A DNA stretch of 64,000 nucleotides from Microbacterium sp. UFMG61 (GTDB lineage: Bacteria > Actinomycetota > Actinomycetes > Actinomycetales > Microbacteriaceae): assembly GCF_015354505.1 (NCBI RefSeq), contig NZ_JACAFP010000005.1, positions 1-64,000 of the forward strand. Direction: 5' to 3'. The translations under genes were made by a program, and so were the position numbers. Below, piece by piece: positions 34,352 to 44,942 of the stretch (the stretch's first letter is position 1; every line of letters begins with the position of its first letter). A model generated the notes under the pieces. That model saw nothing but the letters and a program-made list of their open reading frames with translations, did not search any database and was not told the origin of the DNA.

Positions 34352-35465
34352 AGAGCACGTCGCCGCGCCCCGTGAGCTTCAGCGACTCCACGACGCCCTT
34401 CACACGCTGCGCATGCTCCACGGTCGTGACGAGCAGAGCGTCGGGAGTGTCGACCACGACGATGTCCTTGACCCCGACCAGGCTGATCACTCGCGACGTC
34501 TGACTGACGAGGATGCCGCTCGCAGCGTCGCTGAGCACGCGGGCCTTCGGTCCGAGCACGGCGAGATCGTTCTTGCGTCCGTTGTTGATGAGCTTGGTCA
34601 GCGACGCGAAGTCCCCCACGTCGTCCCAGTCGAAGTGACCGGGCACCACCGCGAGGCGGCCGCGCCGGGCCGCGGGCTCGGCCACGGCGTAGTCGATCGC
34701 GATCTTCTTCAGCCCCGGCCAGATGCGGTCGACGGCGGGTCCCCGCCGGTCGCGGTCGTCCCACGCCTCGGCGAGCTCGAGGAGCCCCGCGTGCAGCGCA
34801 GGCTCGTTCGCCGCCAGCTCGTCGAGCAGCACGCTCGCCTTCGCGATGAACATGCCCGCGTTCCAGAGATAGTCACGGCTCGCGAGGTAGACGGTGGCGG
34901 TCTCGAGATCGGGCTTCTCGACGAAGGTGTCGACGAGCGCCGCCTCCCTGGCGCCCTCCACGACGAGTTCGGGCCCCTTCTTGATGTACCCGAAGCCCAC
35001 CGCGGGCTCCGTCGGCGAGATGCCGATCGTGCAGATGTACCCCTCGCGGGCGACCTCGACGGCATCCCGCACCGCGAACTCGAACACCCGGGTGCTGCGG
35101 ATGACGTGGTCGGCGCTGAACGAACCGATGATGACGTCGGGGTCGCGACGGTGCAGGATCGCCGCCGCCAGGCCGATGGCCGCCGCCGACTCGCGCGGCT
35201 CGGATTCCAGGAAGACATTGAGATCCGGTATTCCAGGCAGCTCCGCCTCGACGGCCGCACGGTGGGCGCGTCCGGTCACGACCGCGATGCGATCGGCACC
35301 GGCGAGGGGTTCGAGCCGATCCCAGGTGTCGCGCAGCAGAGAGTGCCCCGATCCCGTGAGATCGTGCAGGAACTTGGGCGCGTCAGCCCGCGAGAGCGGC
35401 CACAGTCGACTGCCGATGCCCCCGGCGGGGATCACTGCGTAGAAGTCCTTGATCGGTTGGTTCAC
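34350..35465 (-). CDS. manC: Mannose-1-phosphate guanylyltransferase
   Basis: A 371-residue nucleotidyltransferase. The signature loop AVIPAGGIGSRLWPLSRADAPKFLHDL binds GTP, and FVEKPDLETA is the usual sugar-phosphate loop. It makes GDP-mannose from mannose-1-phosphate and GTP for glycans and mannosyl lipids. It lacks the phosphomannose isomerase domain found in longer bacterial homologues. The GTG start at 35465 is supported by TACCCT ending 6 nt upstream, a leaderless arrangement. Confidence 0.92.
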   Translation of the reverse strand: MNQPIKDFYAVIPAGGIGSRLWPLSRADAPKFLHDLTGSGHSLLRDTWDRLEPLAGADRIAVVTGRAHRAAVEAELPGIPDLNVFLESEPRESAAAIGLAAAILHRRDPDVIIGSFSADHVIRSTRVFEFAVRDAVEVAREGYICTIGISPTEPAVGFGYIKKGPELVVEGAREAALVDTFVEKPDLETATVYLASRDYLWNAGMFIAKASVLLDELAANEPALHAGLLELAEAWDDRDRRGPAVDRIWPGLKKIAIDYAVAEPAARRGRLAVVPGHFDWDDVGDFASLTKLINNGRKNDLAVLGPKARVLSDAASGILVSQTSRVISLVGVKDIVVVDTPDALLVTTVEHAQRVKGVVESLKLTGRGDVL

Positions 35466-35471
35466 CCTGCC

Positions 35472-35477
35472 AGGGTA
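35472..35477 (-). promoter_or_regulatory. -10 box TACCCT, leaderless promoter of manC
   Basis: TACCCT on the minus strand followed by 6 nt and the GTG at 35465. Confidence 0.45.
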
Positions 35478-35545
35478 TCCGCATCCGTCATCTCGACATC
35501 GAGAGACTTAGGGTGGCCTTCGTCGCCTCGGCCTGTTCCCGGGAA

Positions 35546-35551
35546 TAGGAT
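35546..35551 (+). promoter_or_regulatory. Candidate -10 box TAGGAT of the sdh operon
   Basis: TAGGAT preceded by GGAA would give a leader of about 85-90 nt before the sdhC GTG at 35645, which has its own GGGAGG ribosome-binding site. Confidence 0.4.
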
Positions 35552-35644
35552 GGACAGCGATCGGCCGTGCCTGACGTTCAACGGGTTCACGCTTGGATGA
35601 CGCGACGCACGCGACCGAGTCACATCGATCCAGGGAGGACGACC

Positions 35645-36079
35645 GTGTCCACAAGCGCTCGCTTGACACCGTCGATTTCGGAAACCACTTCCAAGACCCC
35701 TCGCGGCACCCTCTATCGGGGTCGCGAAGGCATGTGGTCGTGGGTGCTTCACCGCATCACCGGAGTCGCCATCTTCTTCTTCCTGTTGGTGCACGTGCTC
35801 GACACTGCACTCATCAGGGTGTCGCCCGAGGCCTACAACGCGGTCATCGGAACCTATAAGAACCCGATCATGGCGATCGGCGAGGTCGTCCTCGTCGCCG
35901 GCATTGTGTTCCACGCCATGAACGGCCTGCGCATCATCGCGGTCGACTTCTGGTCCAAGGGTGCCAAGTACCAGCGCCAGCTCTTCTGGGGCGTGCTCCT
36001 CGTCTGGGGCATCATCATGGCCGGGTTCGTGCCCCGCCACCTGATGCTCGCGTTCGCCGGGTTCGGAGGAGGACACTGA
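35645..36079 (+). CDS. sdhC: Succinate dehydrogenase cytochrome b556 subunit
   Basis: A 144-residue membrane anchor with three hydrophobic segments (about 35-57, 75-97, 110-135). Characteristic features are GREGMWSWVLHRITG, with the heme/quinone-site His and Arg, and a second His in IVFHAMNGLRI. With SdhD it anchors the dehydrogenase, binds heme and reduces menaquinone or ubiquinone. GTG start with GGGAGG upstream; the stop shares a base with the sdhD ATG. Confidence 0.93.
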   Translation: MSTSARLTPSISETTSKTPRGTLYRGREGMWSWVLHRITGVAIFFFLLVHVLDTALIRVSPEAYNAVIGTYKNPIMAIGEVVLVAGIVFHAMNGLRIIAVDFWSKGAKYQRQLFWGVLLVWGIIMAGFVPRHLMLAFAGFGGGH

Positions 36080-36522
36080 TGACCGCTCAGACCGTCTCCG
36101 CCCCCACCCGCACTCGCCGCGGTGTCAACCTCGAGAAGTGGGGCTGGCTCTTCATGCGCGGCTCCGGCGTCGTGCTCGTGGTCCTGATCTTCGGCCACCT
36201 GTTCATCAACCTGATGGTCGGCGAGGGCATCCACGCCCTGGACTTCGCGTTCATCGCCGGCAAGTTCGCCACGCCGTTCTGGCAGTGGTGGGACGTCATC
36301 ATGCTGTGGCTCGCGCTCATCCACGGCGCCAACGGCATGCGCACGATCGTGAACGACTACGTCACGAACAACACCGCGCGCAAGGCGCTCATCTGGGCGC
36401 TCGGTCTCGCCGCGGCTCTGCTCATCATCCTCGGCACGCTGGTCGTCTTCACGTTCGACCCCTGCCTGGGAGTGACCGAGTCGAGCACGCTGTGGGATTC
36501 GTGCCAGGCGCTGGGCCAGTAG
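36079..36522 (+). CDS. sdhD: Succinate dehydrogenase hydrophobic membrane anchor
   Basis: A 147-residue subunit with three hydrophobic segments. [15 protein letters not shown] and [16 protein letters not shown] carry the conserved histidines expected for heme and quinone binding. It completes the two-subunit anchor with SdhC. A 19-bp gap with a purine-rich GAGAAG leads to sdhA. Confidence 0.92.
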   Translation: MTAQTVSAPTRTRRGVNLEKWGWLFMRGSGVVLVVLIFGHLFINLMVGEGIHALDFAFIAGKFATPFWQWWDVIMLWLALIHGANGMRTIVNDYVTNNTARKALIWALGLAAALLIILGTLVVFTFDPCLGVTESSTLWDSCQALGQ

Positions 36523-36541
36523 AAGAGAAGGCAAACGAGAA

Positions 36542-38368
36542 GTGACTACCGAGACCCAGGATTCCGTCGTCCGTGACGGCGTGCATTACCACCAGTTCGA
36601 CATCGTCATCGTCGGCGCCGGAGGCGCCGGCATGCGTGCGGCCATCGAGGCCGGTCCCGGCGCGAAGACCGCGGTGATCTCCAAGCTCTACCCGACGCGT
36701 TCGCACACCGGTGCGGCGCAGGGCGGCATGGCTGCTGCGCTCGCGAACGTCGAGGAGGACAGCTGGGAGTGGCACACCTTCGACACGGTCAAGGGCGGCG
36801 ACTACCTGGTCGACCAGGATGCTGCGGAGATCCTCGCCAAGGAGGCCATCGACGCGGTCATCGACCTCGAGAACATGGGCCTCCCCTTCAACCGCACGCC
36901 CGAGGGGAAGATCGACCAGCGTCGATTCGGGGGTCACACCGCCGAGCACGGCAAGACCCCGGTGCGTCGTGCCTGCTACGCCGCCGACCGCACGGGTCAC
37001 ATGATCCTGCAGACGCTGTTCCAGAACTGCGTCAAGCTCGGCATCAACTTCTTCAACGAGTTCTACGTGCTCGACCTGCTGACGGTGAAGGATGCCGACG
37101 GCAAGACCCAGGTGTCCGGCGTCGTCGCCTACGACCTGTCGACCGGTGAGCTGCACGTCTTCCAGGCCAAGGCCGTGATCTTCGCGACCGGTGGCTTCGG
37201 CAAGATCTTCAAGACGACCTCGAACGCCCACACCCTGACCGGTGACGGCGTCGGCATCGTCTGGCGCAAGGGCCTCCCGCTCGAGGACCTCGAGTTCTTC
37301 CAGTTCCACCCGACCGGGCTCGCCGGCCTCGGCATCCTCCTCACCGAGGGCGCCCGAGGCGAGGGCGCGATCCTCCGCAACGCCTCGGGCGAGCGCTTCA
37401 TGGAGCGCTACGCGCCGACCATCAAGGACCTGGCGCCACGTGACATCGTCGCGCGCTGCATGGTCCAGGAGGTCGCCGAGGGACGAGGCGCCGGCCCGCA
37501 CAAGGACTACGTTCTCCTCGACTGCACCCACCTCGGTGCCGAGGTGCTCGAGACCAAGCTCCCGGACATCACCGAGTTCGCCCGCACCTACCTGGGTGTC
37601 GACCCGGTCGTCGAGCCCGTGCCCGTGATGCCCACCGCGCACTACGCCATGGGCGGCATCCCGACCAACAACAACGGCGAGGTCCTGGCCGACAACGACA
37701 CCGTCGTCCCCGGTCTCTACGCCGCGGGCGAGTGCGCCTGCGTCTCGGTGCACGGCGCCAACCGTCTCGGCACCAACTCGCTGCTCGACATCAACGTGTT
37801 CGGCAAGCGCTCGGGGCGCAACGCGGTCGAGTACGTCAAGACCGCCGAGTTCGTGCCGCTCCCCGAGAACCCCGCGGGCTTCGTCTCCGGCATGCTCGAG
37901 GACCTGCGCAACAACCAGGGCACCGAGCGCATCGCCGTGCTCCGCAAGGAGCTGCAGGACGAGATGGACAAGGGCGCGCAGGTCTTCCGCACCCACGACT
38001 CGCTCCAGCACGTGCTCGGCGTGATCGCCGAACTGCGCGAGCGCTACAAGAACGTCCATGTCGACGACAAGGGCAAGCGGTTCAACACCGACCTGCTCGA
38101 GGCCGTCGAGCTGGGCTTCCTGCTCGACATCGCCGAGGTCGTGGTCTACGCCGCGCAGAACCGCGAGGAGAGCCGCGGCGGTCACATGCGCGATGACTTC
38201 CCGACGCGTGACGACGAGAAGTACATGAAGCACACCATGGCGTACCTGACCGGTGACCCGCACTCCTCCACGCCGAGCGATCACATCAAGCTCGACTGGA
38301 AGCCCGTCGTGTTCACCAAGAACGAGCAGGGCGAACTCAACTACCCGCCGATGGAGAGGAAGTACTGA
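36542..38368 (+). CDS. sdhA: Succinate dehydrogenase flavoprotein subunit
   Basis: A 608-residue flavoprotein. The FAD site is [17 protein letters not shown]; His55 in [12 protein letters not shown] should carry covalent FAD. Active-site motifs [13 protein letters not shown] ([15 protein letters not shown]) and [19 protein letters not shown] are intact. It oxidises succinate to fumarate on the cytoplasmic face, passing electrons to SdhB. The length and motifs are normal for actinobacterial type-A enzymes. The start is GTG. Confidence 0.96.
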   Translation: MTTETQDSVVRDGVHYHQFDIVIVGAGGAGMRAAIEAGPGAKTAVISKLYPTRSHTGAAQGGMAAALANVEEDSWEWHTFDTVKGGDYLVDQDAAEILAKEAIDAVIDLENMGLPFNRTPEGKIDQRRFGGHTAEHGKTPVRRACYAADRTGHMILQTLFQNCVKLGINFFNEFYVLDLLTVKDADGKTQVSGVVAYDLSTGELHVFQAKAVIFATGGFGKIFKTTSNAHTLTGDGVGIVWRKGLPLEDLEFFQFHPTGLAGLGILLTEGARGEGAILRNASGERFMERYAPTIKDLAPRDIVARCMVQEVAEGRGAGPHKDYVLLDCTHLGAEVLETKLPDITEFARTYLGVDPVVEPVPVMPTAHYAMGGIPTNNNGEVLADNDTVVPGLYAAGECACVSVHGANRLGTNSLLDINVFGKRSGRNAVEYVKTAEFVPLPENPAGFVSGMLEDLRNNQGTERIAVLRKELQDEMDKGAQVFRTHDSLQHVLGVIAELRERYKNVHVDDKGKRFNTDLLEAVELGFLLDIAEVVVYAAQNREESRGGHMRDDFPTRDDEKYMKHTMAYLTGDPHSSTPSDHIKLDWKPVVFTKNEQGELNYPPMERKY

Positions 38369-38370
38369 GC

Positions 38371-39138
38371 ATGTCCAACGCCATCGCTGAGGCCCCCGCC
38401 GACACGACGGAAGAGGCTGCGATCCAGTCCTTCATCGTCACGTTCAACATCCGCCGGTTCGACCCCGAGGTCGACGCGGAGCCGCACTGGGTCGACTACG
38501 ACGTGGAGCTCTACTCCACCGACCGCGTGCTCGACGCGCTGCACAAGATCAAGTGGGAGGTCGACGGCTCGCTCACGTTCCGCCGTTCCTGCGCCCACGG
38601 CATCTGCGGTTCCGACGCCATGCGCATCAACGGCCGCAACCGCCTCGCCTGCAAGACGCTGATCAAGGACCTCGACATCTCGAAGCCGATCTACGTCGAG
38701 GCGATCAAGGGTCTGCCGCTCGAAAAGGACCTCGTCGTCGACATGGAGCCGTTCTTCGCCTCGTACCGCGAGGTGCAGCCGTTCCTCGTCGCGAACTCCG
38801 TGCCCGAGAAGGGCAAGGAGCGCGTGCAGTCGATCGCCGACCGCGAGATCTTCGACGACACCACGAAGTGCATCCTCTGCGCAGCCTGCACCTCGTCGTG
38901 CCCCGTGTTCTGGACCGACGGCCAGTACTTCGGACCGGCCGCGATCGTGAACGCGCACCGCTTCATCTTCGACTCGCGCGACGACAACGCCGACGTGCGC
39001 CTCGACATCCTCAACGACAAGGAAGGCGTGTGGCGCTGCCGCACGACTTTCAACTGCTCCGAGGCATGCCCGCGTGGCATCGAGGTCACGAAGGCCATCG
39101 CCGAGGTCAAGCAGGCCGTGCTGCGCGGTCGTCCCTGA
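38371..39138 (+). CDS. sdhB: Succinate dehydrogenase iron-sulfur subunit
   Basis: A 255-residue protein with a plant-type [2Fe-2S] site in RRSCAHGICGSDAMRING plus LAC, and two C-terminal clusters in CILCAACTSSCPVFW ([4Fe-4S]) and CRTTFNCSEACPRGIE ([3Fe-4S]). It conducts electrons from SdhA flavin to quinone in the membrane anchor. Only two bases separate it from sdhA. A good terminator follows. Confidence 0.96.
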   Translation: MSNAIAEAPADTTEEAAIQSFIVTFNIRRFDPEVDAEPHWVDYDVELYSTDRVLDALHKIKWEVDGSLTFRRSCAHGICGSDAMRINGRNRLACKTLIKDLDISKPIYVEAIKGLPLEKDLVVDMEPFFASYREVQPFLVANSVPEKGKERVQSIADREIFDDTTKCILCAACTSSCPVFWTDGQYFGPAAIVNAHRFIFDSRDDNADVRLDILNDKEGVWRCRTTFNCSEACPRGIEVTKAIAEVKQAVLRGRP

Positions 39139-39159
39139 CGCTCTCGCGCTGACGCCGAC

Positions 39160-39190
39160 GGGCGGGTTCCCTCAGGGGAGCCCGCCCTTT
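39160..39190 (+). terminator. Terminator of the sdh operon
   Basis: GGGCGGG and CCCGCCC arms with an inner TCCC/GGGA stem, followed by TTT. Confidence 0.8.
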
Positions 39191-39203
39191 CGCGTTGTGT
39201 GGA

Positions 39204-39209
39204 TAGGGT
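39204..39209 (+). promoter_or_regulatory. -10 box TAGGGT, leaderless promoter
   Basis: TAGGGT ends 6 nt before the GTG at 39216. Confidence 0.45.
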
Positions 39210-39215
39210 GAGGAT

Positions 39216-40421
39216 GTGTCTGATCCCGATGGCGATGCGAGCGATCCCCGTCGCCTCGATGCGGCCGTCGAGCGTGCCACCGCGCTGACGCAGCGCACCC
39301 TGGGCCTCTTCCCCGTGCGGGTGTGGCGGCATTTCCTCCAGCACAACGGATTCCTGCTCGCCGCCGGCGTGAGCTACCAGGCGCTCTTCGCGATCTTCGC
39401 GGCGATCTACCTCGCCTTCGCGATCGCCGGCCTCTGGCTCGGCGGCAGCACCGCGGCCGTCGACGGCATGATCGACATCATCAACAGCTACATCCCGAAC
39501 CTGATCCAGGAGGAGGGCGGGGTCTTCACCCCGCAGCAGGTGCAGGAGATCGCGGTCAGCACGACCGGCCTCTTGAGCATCACCGGCCTGATCGCGCTCG
39601 GCACAGTGATCTGGACCGCGATCGGCTGGGTGACGTTCTCACGACGTGCGACCCGGGACATCTTCGGTCTGCCCCCCGACCGTCGCAGCTACGTCATCCT
39701 CAAGGCACGCGACCTGCTGGCCGCGCTGATCTTCGGCGTCTCGCTGCTCGCCGGATCTCTGCTCAGCTCCGCCAGCGCGGTCGCACTGAGCTGGATCCTC
39801 AGCCTGCTCGGATGGGGATCCGCCCTCGACGGTCTGACGAGCATCCGCATCGGCACGGTGCTGGTGTCGTTCGCACTGCTCTCGGCGGCCCTGGCCGCGA
39901 TGGTCCGATTCCTCACCGGCACCTCGCTCGAGTGGCGGACGATCTGGCCGGGCGCGCTGCTCGGCGGCGGAGCGATGACCATCCTGCAGTTCGGAGCGGG
40001 CTTCCTTCTGAGCTATACCCCCTCCAATCCCCTGCTCGCGACGTTCGCCATCTTCATCGGGCTCCTCCTGTGGTTCCGTGTCAACGGTGTGGTGATGCTC
40101 GTGGCGTCCTCGTGGATCGCCGTCGCCGCGCAGGACCGCGACCTCCCTCTGCAGTCGCTGACCGAGGCAGAGCGTCGCATCGCGGAACACCGGACGCTCG
40201 TGCAGGCGGCGCGAATCCGCGTGCGCGAGGCCGAGTCCGCTCGGGACGCCGCGCCCTGGTACCGCGCGTGGCCGGCAGAGAGGGCGGTCCGGGCTGCCGA
40301 GCGGGAGCTCGTCGAGCTGGAGGCGTCCGCTCCCCCGCCCCCGGAGACCATGACCCCGCTCGCCCAGCGTCTGCTGTCGGAACTGCAGCGCCCGTCTCGG
40401 GATGTCGGCGGCCCTCGTTAG
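39216..40421 (+). CDS. YihY/BrkB family inner-membrane protein
   Basis: A 401-residue membrane protein of the family once called ribonuclease BN, a name no longer supported for this family. It opens with a short cytosolic stretch, then HNGFLLAAGVSYQALFAIFAA and five more hydrophobic segments to about residue 310; LLWFRVNGVVMLVASSW is a conserved late segment. The C-terminal 90 residues are charged and helical (EAERRIAEHRTLVQAAR), probably coiled coil. Function is unknown. The GTG start is supported by TAGGGT 6 nt upstream. Confidence 0.85.
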   Translation: MSDPDGDASDPRRLDAAVERATALTQRTLGLFPVRVWRHFLQHNGFLLAAGVSYQALFAIFAAIYLAFAIAGLWLGGSTAAVDGMIDIINSYIPNLIQEEGGVFTPQQVQEIAVSTTGLLSITGLIALGTVIWTAIGWVTFSRRATRDIFGLPPDRRSYVILKARDLLAALIFGVSLLAGSLLSSASAVALSWILSLLGWGSALDGLTSIRIGTVLVSFALLSAALAAMVRFLTGTSLEWRTIWPGALLGGGAMTILQFGAGFLLSYTPSNPLLATFAIFIGLLLWFRVNGVVMLVASSWIAVAAQDRDLPLQSLTEAERRIAEHRTLVQAARIRVREAESARDAAPWYRAWPAERAVRAAERELVELEASAPPPPETMTPLAQRLLSELQRPSRDVGGPR

Positions 40422-40424
40422 GCT
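40419..40424 (+). promoter_or_regulatory. -10 box TAGGCT, leaderless promoter of xthA
   Basis: TAGGCT spans the end of the preceding gene (stop TAG within it) and lies 7 nt before the ATG at 40432. Confidence 0.5.
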
Positions 40425-40431
40425 TGTGGAC

Positions 40432-42325
<1,894 letters not shown>

Positions 42326-42337
42326 GATCCTCGGCCC

Positions 42338-42343
42338 TAGGAT
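42338..42343 (+). promoter_or_regulatory. -10 box TAGGAT, leaderless promoter
   Basis: TAGGAT ends 6 nt before the GTG at 42350. Confidence 0.45.
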
Positions 42344-42349
42344 GGGGGC

Positions 42350-43120
42350 GTGACTGATCAGCCGCTGCCCCCGTCCGGAGCCGTTCCCCCCGTGCCGCCC
42401 GCACCCCAGCCGGTGGACGGTCAGCCCCCGATGCCCGGATACGCGCCGGCACCACCCGCGCCTCCGGCATATGAGGCGACACCTCCGGCGAACCAGCCCG
42501 CTCCCCCGGCGTACGAGGCCACTCCCCCGGCATACCAGCCGCAGACAGGGCTCCCGGCTTACCAGCCGCAGACGGGGCTCCCGGCTTACCAGCCGCACAC
42601 GGCGCCCCCGGCATACGTATCGGCACCTCCGGCATATCAGGCCGCGCCCCCGGCGTATCAGAGCGCCCCTCCCGGCGCGTATCAGGTGCCCGTGGGCGGC
42701 TACTCCGCACCCGCGGGTGACTATCAGGCTCCGGCCACCGAGCCGAAGAAGTCCGGGATGCTCGGCATCCTCGCGCTCGTCGCCGCGGGCATCGCGGCAC
42801 TCATCATCCCGATCATCGCGGGATTCACCTCGTTCGAGATCGGCACGCGCCTGCCCGGCGGATTCGACGCCACCGGCTCCGACGCGCTGGCCGCGCTCGC
42901 GCCTGCCCGCGACCAGGTTCTGTGGACCGAGATCGCCTTCTGGACGGGCACGGTGCTCGGCATCGCCGCGATCGTCATCGGAATCATCGCGATCGTGAAG
43001 AAGAAGGGGCGAGGCGCGGGGATCGCGGCGGTCGTCGTGGCCGCCCTCGGGGCGGTCGTCTTCTGGGTCGTCGTCGGAGTGATGCTCCCCGCCGGAGTCG
43101 CCGCCGGCCTCGTCGTCTAG
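42350..43120 (+). CDS. Proline-rich repeat membrane protein
   Basis: A 256-residue protein. The first ~130 residues are cytosolic and low-complexity, rich in Pro, Ala, Tyr and Gln, with PPAYE/PPAYQ and AYQPQTGLP repeats. Three hydrophobic segments follow (about 142-162, 198-222, 230-256), in the style of DUF4190-type actinobacterial proteins. The Pro/Tyr-rich tail may be a protein-interaction arm. No enzymatic motif is seen. The GTG start follows a leaderless-type box. Confidence 0.8.
   Translation: MTDQPLPPSGAVPPVPPAPQPVDGQPPMPGYAPAPPAPPAYEATPPANQPAPPAYEATPPAYQPQTGLPAYQPQTGLPAYQPHTAPPAYVSAPPAYQAAPPAYQSAPPGAYQVPVGGYSAPAGDYQAPATEPKKSGMLGILALVAAGIAALIIPIIAGFTSFEIGTRLPGGFDATGSDALAALAPARDQVLWTEIAFWTGTVLGIAAIVIGIIAIVKKKGRGAGIAAVVVAALGAVVFWVVVGVMLPAGVAAGLVV
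42533..42597 (+). repeat. 27-bp in-frame tandem repeat
   Basis: Two full 27-bp units (42533-42559, 42560-42586, one mismatch) and a partial third encode YQPQTGLPA repeats in the Pro-rich protein. Being in frame, copy number could vary without breaking the gene. Confidence 0.8.
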
Positions 43121-43158
43121 GACGCGTCACCGCACCTCACGGCTGCGAACGGCGAGCC

Positions 43159-43740
43159 TCAGCGCGGGGCGTGGTGCTTCTGCTGTGCCGCGAGGAGTCC
43201 CTCGGCGACGAGCAGCTCGACGGCGTCGGCGGCATCGGAGACGAGGATCGGCAGGTTCGCCCGCTCATCCTTGCCGAACGGCGACAGCACCCAGTCGGCA
43301 GGGTCCTGACGTCCCACCGGTCGGCCGATGCCGACGCGGACGCGAGGGAACTCGGGAGTCGCGATGGCTCTGGCGATGTCTCGCACCCCGTTGTGTCCGC
43401 CGTGCCCGCCACCCGTCTTGAGCTTGACGGTGTCGAAGGGGATGTCGAGCTCGTCGTGCACCACGACGATCCGCTCGGGCGGGACCGAGTAGAACCGCGC
43501 GAGAGCGGCGACGGGAGTGCCCGAGACATTCATGAACGTGTTCGGCTTGGCGAGCACGAGCTTGTCACCACCGGGGCGCAGCCAGGTCTCGACGACGCGC
43601 GCGCCCCCCTTGTGCTCGCGGAAGGTCTCGTTCCGGCGCGAGGCCAGTTCATCGATCACCATCTGACCGATGTTGTGCCTCGTCGCCTCGTATCGCGGGC
43701 CGGGATTGCCGAGCCCCACCACCAGCCAGGTGGATGCCAT
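43159..43740 (-). CDS. pth: Peptidyl-tRNA hydrolase
   Basis: A 193-residue enzyme opening TWLVVGLGNPGPRYEATRHNIG, which holds the catalytic His, with KPNTFMNVSG and VHDELDIPFDTVKLKTGGGHGGHNGVRD-type motifs intact. It releases peptides from peptidyl-tRNA that falls off ribosomes. It lies downstream of rplY on the same strand, beyond a hairpin, and has its own TATCCT box (complement of 43781-43786). Confidence 0.95.
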   Translation of the reverse strand: MASTWLVVGLGNPGPRYEATRHNIGQMVIDELASRRNETFREHKGGARVVETWLRPGGDKLVLAKPNTFMNVSGTPVAALARFYSVPPERIVVVHDELDIPFDTVKLKTGGGHGGHNGVRDIARAIATPEFPRVRVGIGRPVGRQDPADWVLSPFGKDERANLPILVSDAADAVELLVAEGLLAAQQKHHAPR

Positions 43741-43780
43741 GCGGTCGTCCTCTCGGAAGCGGGTCGATGCGACCCGGGTC

Positions 43781-43786
43781 AGGATA
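43781..43786 (-). promoter_or_regulatory. Candidate -10 box TATCCT of pth
   Basis: TATCCT on the minus strand, about 40 nt before the pth start, immediately after the rplY terminator. GAGAGGA serves as ribosome-binding site. Confidence 0.4.
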
Positions 43787-43790
43787 CGAC

Positions 43791-43821
43791 AGAGGGGGCG
43801 CGATCTGCTCGCGCCCCCTCT
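43791..43821 (-). terminator. Terminator between rplY and pth
   Basis: Perfect 13-bp arms (AGAGGGGGCGCGA / TCGCGCCCCCTCT) around a 5-nt loop, 36 nt after the rplY stop. Confidence 0.75.
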
Positions 43822-43856
43822 GTGATGCGGTCAGCTGAGTGCTGAGCCGACGGAGA

Positions 43857-44465
43857 TCACTCCGCGGCGGCGTCCTCGGCAGGAGCCTCATCCGCAGCGG
43901 CAGCCTCGTCCTCTTCGAGCGGCTCTTCGGCCGGGATCGAGATCGCGACGACGAGCACCTCGGGGTCGCTGAGCAGCGACGAGCCCTTGGGCAGCGTGAC
44001 GTCGGCGGCCGTGATGTGCGCGCCGTCCTCGAGCCCCTCGACCGAGACCTCGACGTTCTGCGGCAGGTGCGTGGCCTCGGCCTCGATCGACAGGGTGTTC
44101 GCGTCCTGGTTGACGATCGTGCCGGGAGCCGACTCGCCCGTGACGACGATCGGGACGTCGATGGTGACCTTCTCGCCCTTCTTCACGACGAGCAGGTCGA
44201 TGTGCTCGATGATCTGGTGCACGGGGTCCTTCTGGACGTCCTTGACCAGGGCGAGCTGGTTCTTTCCGTCGATGTCGAGCTCGAGCAGAGCGTTCGCGCG
44301 ACGGATGATGAGCGAGACCTGGTGGCCCGGCAGTGCGACGTGGACCGGCTCGGTGCCGTGGCCGTACAGAACGGCGGGGATCTTGCCGGCGGCGCGGAGG
44401 CGGCGGGCGAAGCCCTTGCCGAAGTTCTCGCGAAGCTCGGCCTGGACCTTGGTGTCTTCAGACAT
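43857..44465 (-). CDS. rplY: 50S ribosomal protein L25 / general stress protein Ctc
   Basis: A 202-residue L25 of the long Ctc type: the N-terminal 5S rRNA-binding domain (FGKGFARRLRAAGKIPAVLYG) is followed by a beta-rich TL5-like domain and an acidic Ala/Glu-rich tail (EEPLEEDEAAAADEAPAED). It binds 5S rRNA in the large subunit. The ATG at 44465 is chosen by homology to the usual start and the GGAG preceding it. The pairing rplY-pth is a common bacterial arrangement. Confidence 0.94.
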   Translation of the reverse strand: MSEDTKVQAELRENFGKGFARRLRAAGKIPAVLYGHGTEPVHVALPGHQVSLIIRRANALLELDIDGKNQLALVKDVQKDPVHQIIEHIDLLVVKKGEKVTIDVPIVVTGESAPGTIVNQDANTLSIEAEATHLPQNVEVSVEGLEDGAHITAADVTLPKGSSLLSDPEVLVVAISIPAEEPLEEDEAAAADEAPAEDAAAE

Positions 44466-44673
44466 GGGGTTCTCCTTCGGGGCACGCAGCGAGCAGCCGC
44501 GCGGTGGTCTATGGAACAGCTCTCGAACGCAGACACGTGAAAGAAGCCACCGGGCTTGCTTCGCCGCGTCGATAACGGATTCGCGCGCACGCGCGCTCAT
44601 CCCTCGCCGAGGTACTCCCTTCATGCTACCCGATGACCCGTTAGGCTGAAGACACCGTTCCCTCTCGCAGAAC
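44466..44673. promoter_or_regulatory. Divergent regulatory region of rplY and a small membrane protein gene
   Basis: On the minus strand TAGCAT (complement of 44623-44628) is a -10 candidate that would give rplY a leader of about 150 nt. On the plus strand TAGGCT (44642-44647) is the -10 candidate for the small gene at 44674. No conserved RNA element was recognised in the rplY leader. Confidence 0.4.
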
Positions 44674-44811
44674 ATGGAGTTCCTCATGCTCGACGGCGTC
44701 TTCTTCTCGCACGCGATCGCCTGGGTCATCGGAGCCATGTCGCTCTGCGCCGCCGTCGCCACCTTCGGCGCACTCTTCTCGCTCGGCCGCTCCGGCTACC
44801 GCAAGGACTGA
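44674..44811 (+). CDS. Small membrane protein (45 aa)
   Basis: A 45-residue frame MEFLMLDGVFFSHAIAWVIG... with one long hydrophobic segment (about 9-37) and a basic C-terminus GRSGYRKD. It is followed by a stop and preceded by TAGGCT, which would start transcription about 20 nt upstream. Codon use looks like neighbouring genes (GC-rich third positions). I do not recognise a family; a small regulatory or structural membrane peptide is likely. There is no strong ribosome-binding site, which lowers confidence. The second Met (residue 5) is an alternative start. Confidence 0.6.
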   Translation: MEFLMLDGVFFSHAIAWVIGAMSLCAAVATFGALFSLGRSGYRKD

Positions 44812-44942
44812 TCGCCGCAGCACGGGTGCGCAGCAACCGTCTCGTCGTCGGGGCGCTCGCCATCGGACGTCACAACGCGGCCGCCACCCGAGCGCCGCGA
44901 TACCCTGGGATCATCCCCTACTTCTCGATCTAGGAGCCATCT

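Noticed and set aside
32994..35600. 868-codon open frame on the plus strand
   Set aside because: It runs antisense to the BMP lipoprotein and manC genes, which have clear families. Long antisense frames are expected at this GC content.
36449..38284. 611-codon open frame on the minus strand
   Set aside because: Antisense shadow of sdhA, whose motifs are complete.
42533..42597. Damaging tandem duplication
   Set aside because: The 27-bp unit is in frame and lies in a low-complexity Pro-rich arm, so it is ordinary repeat variation.
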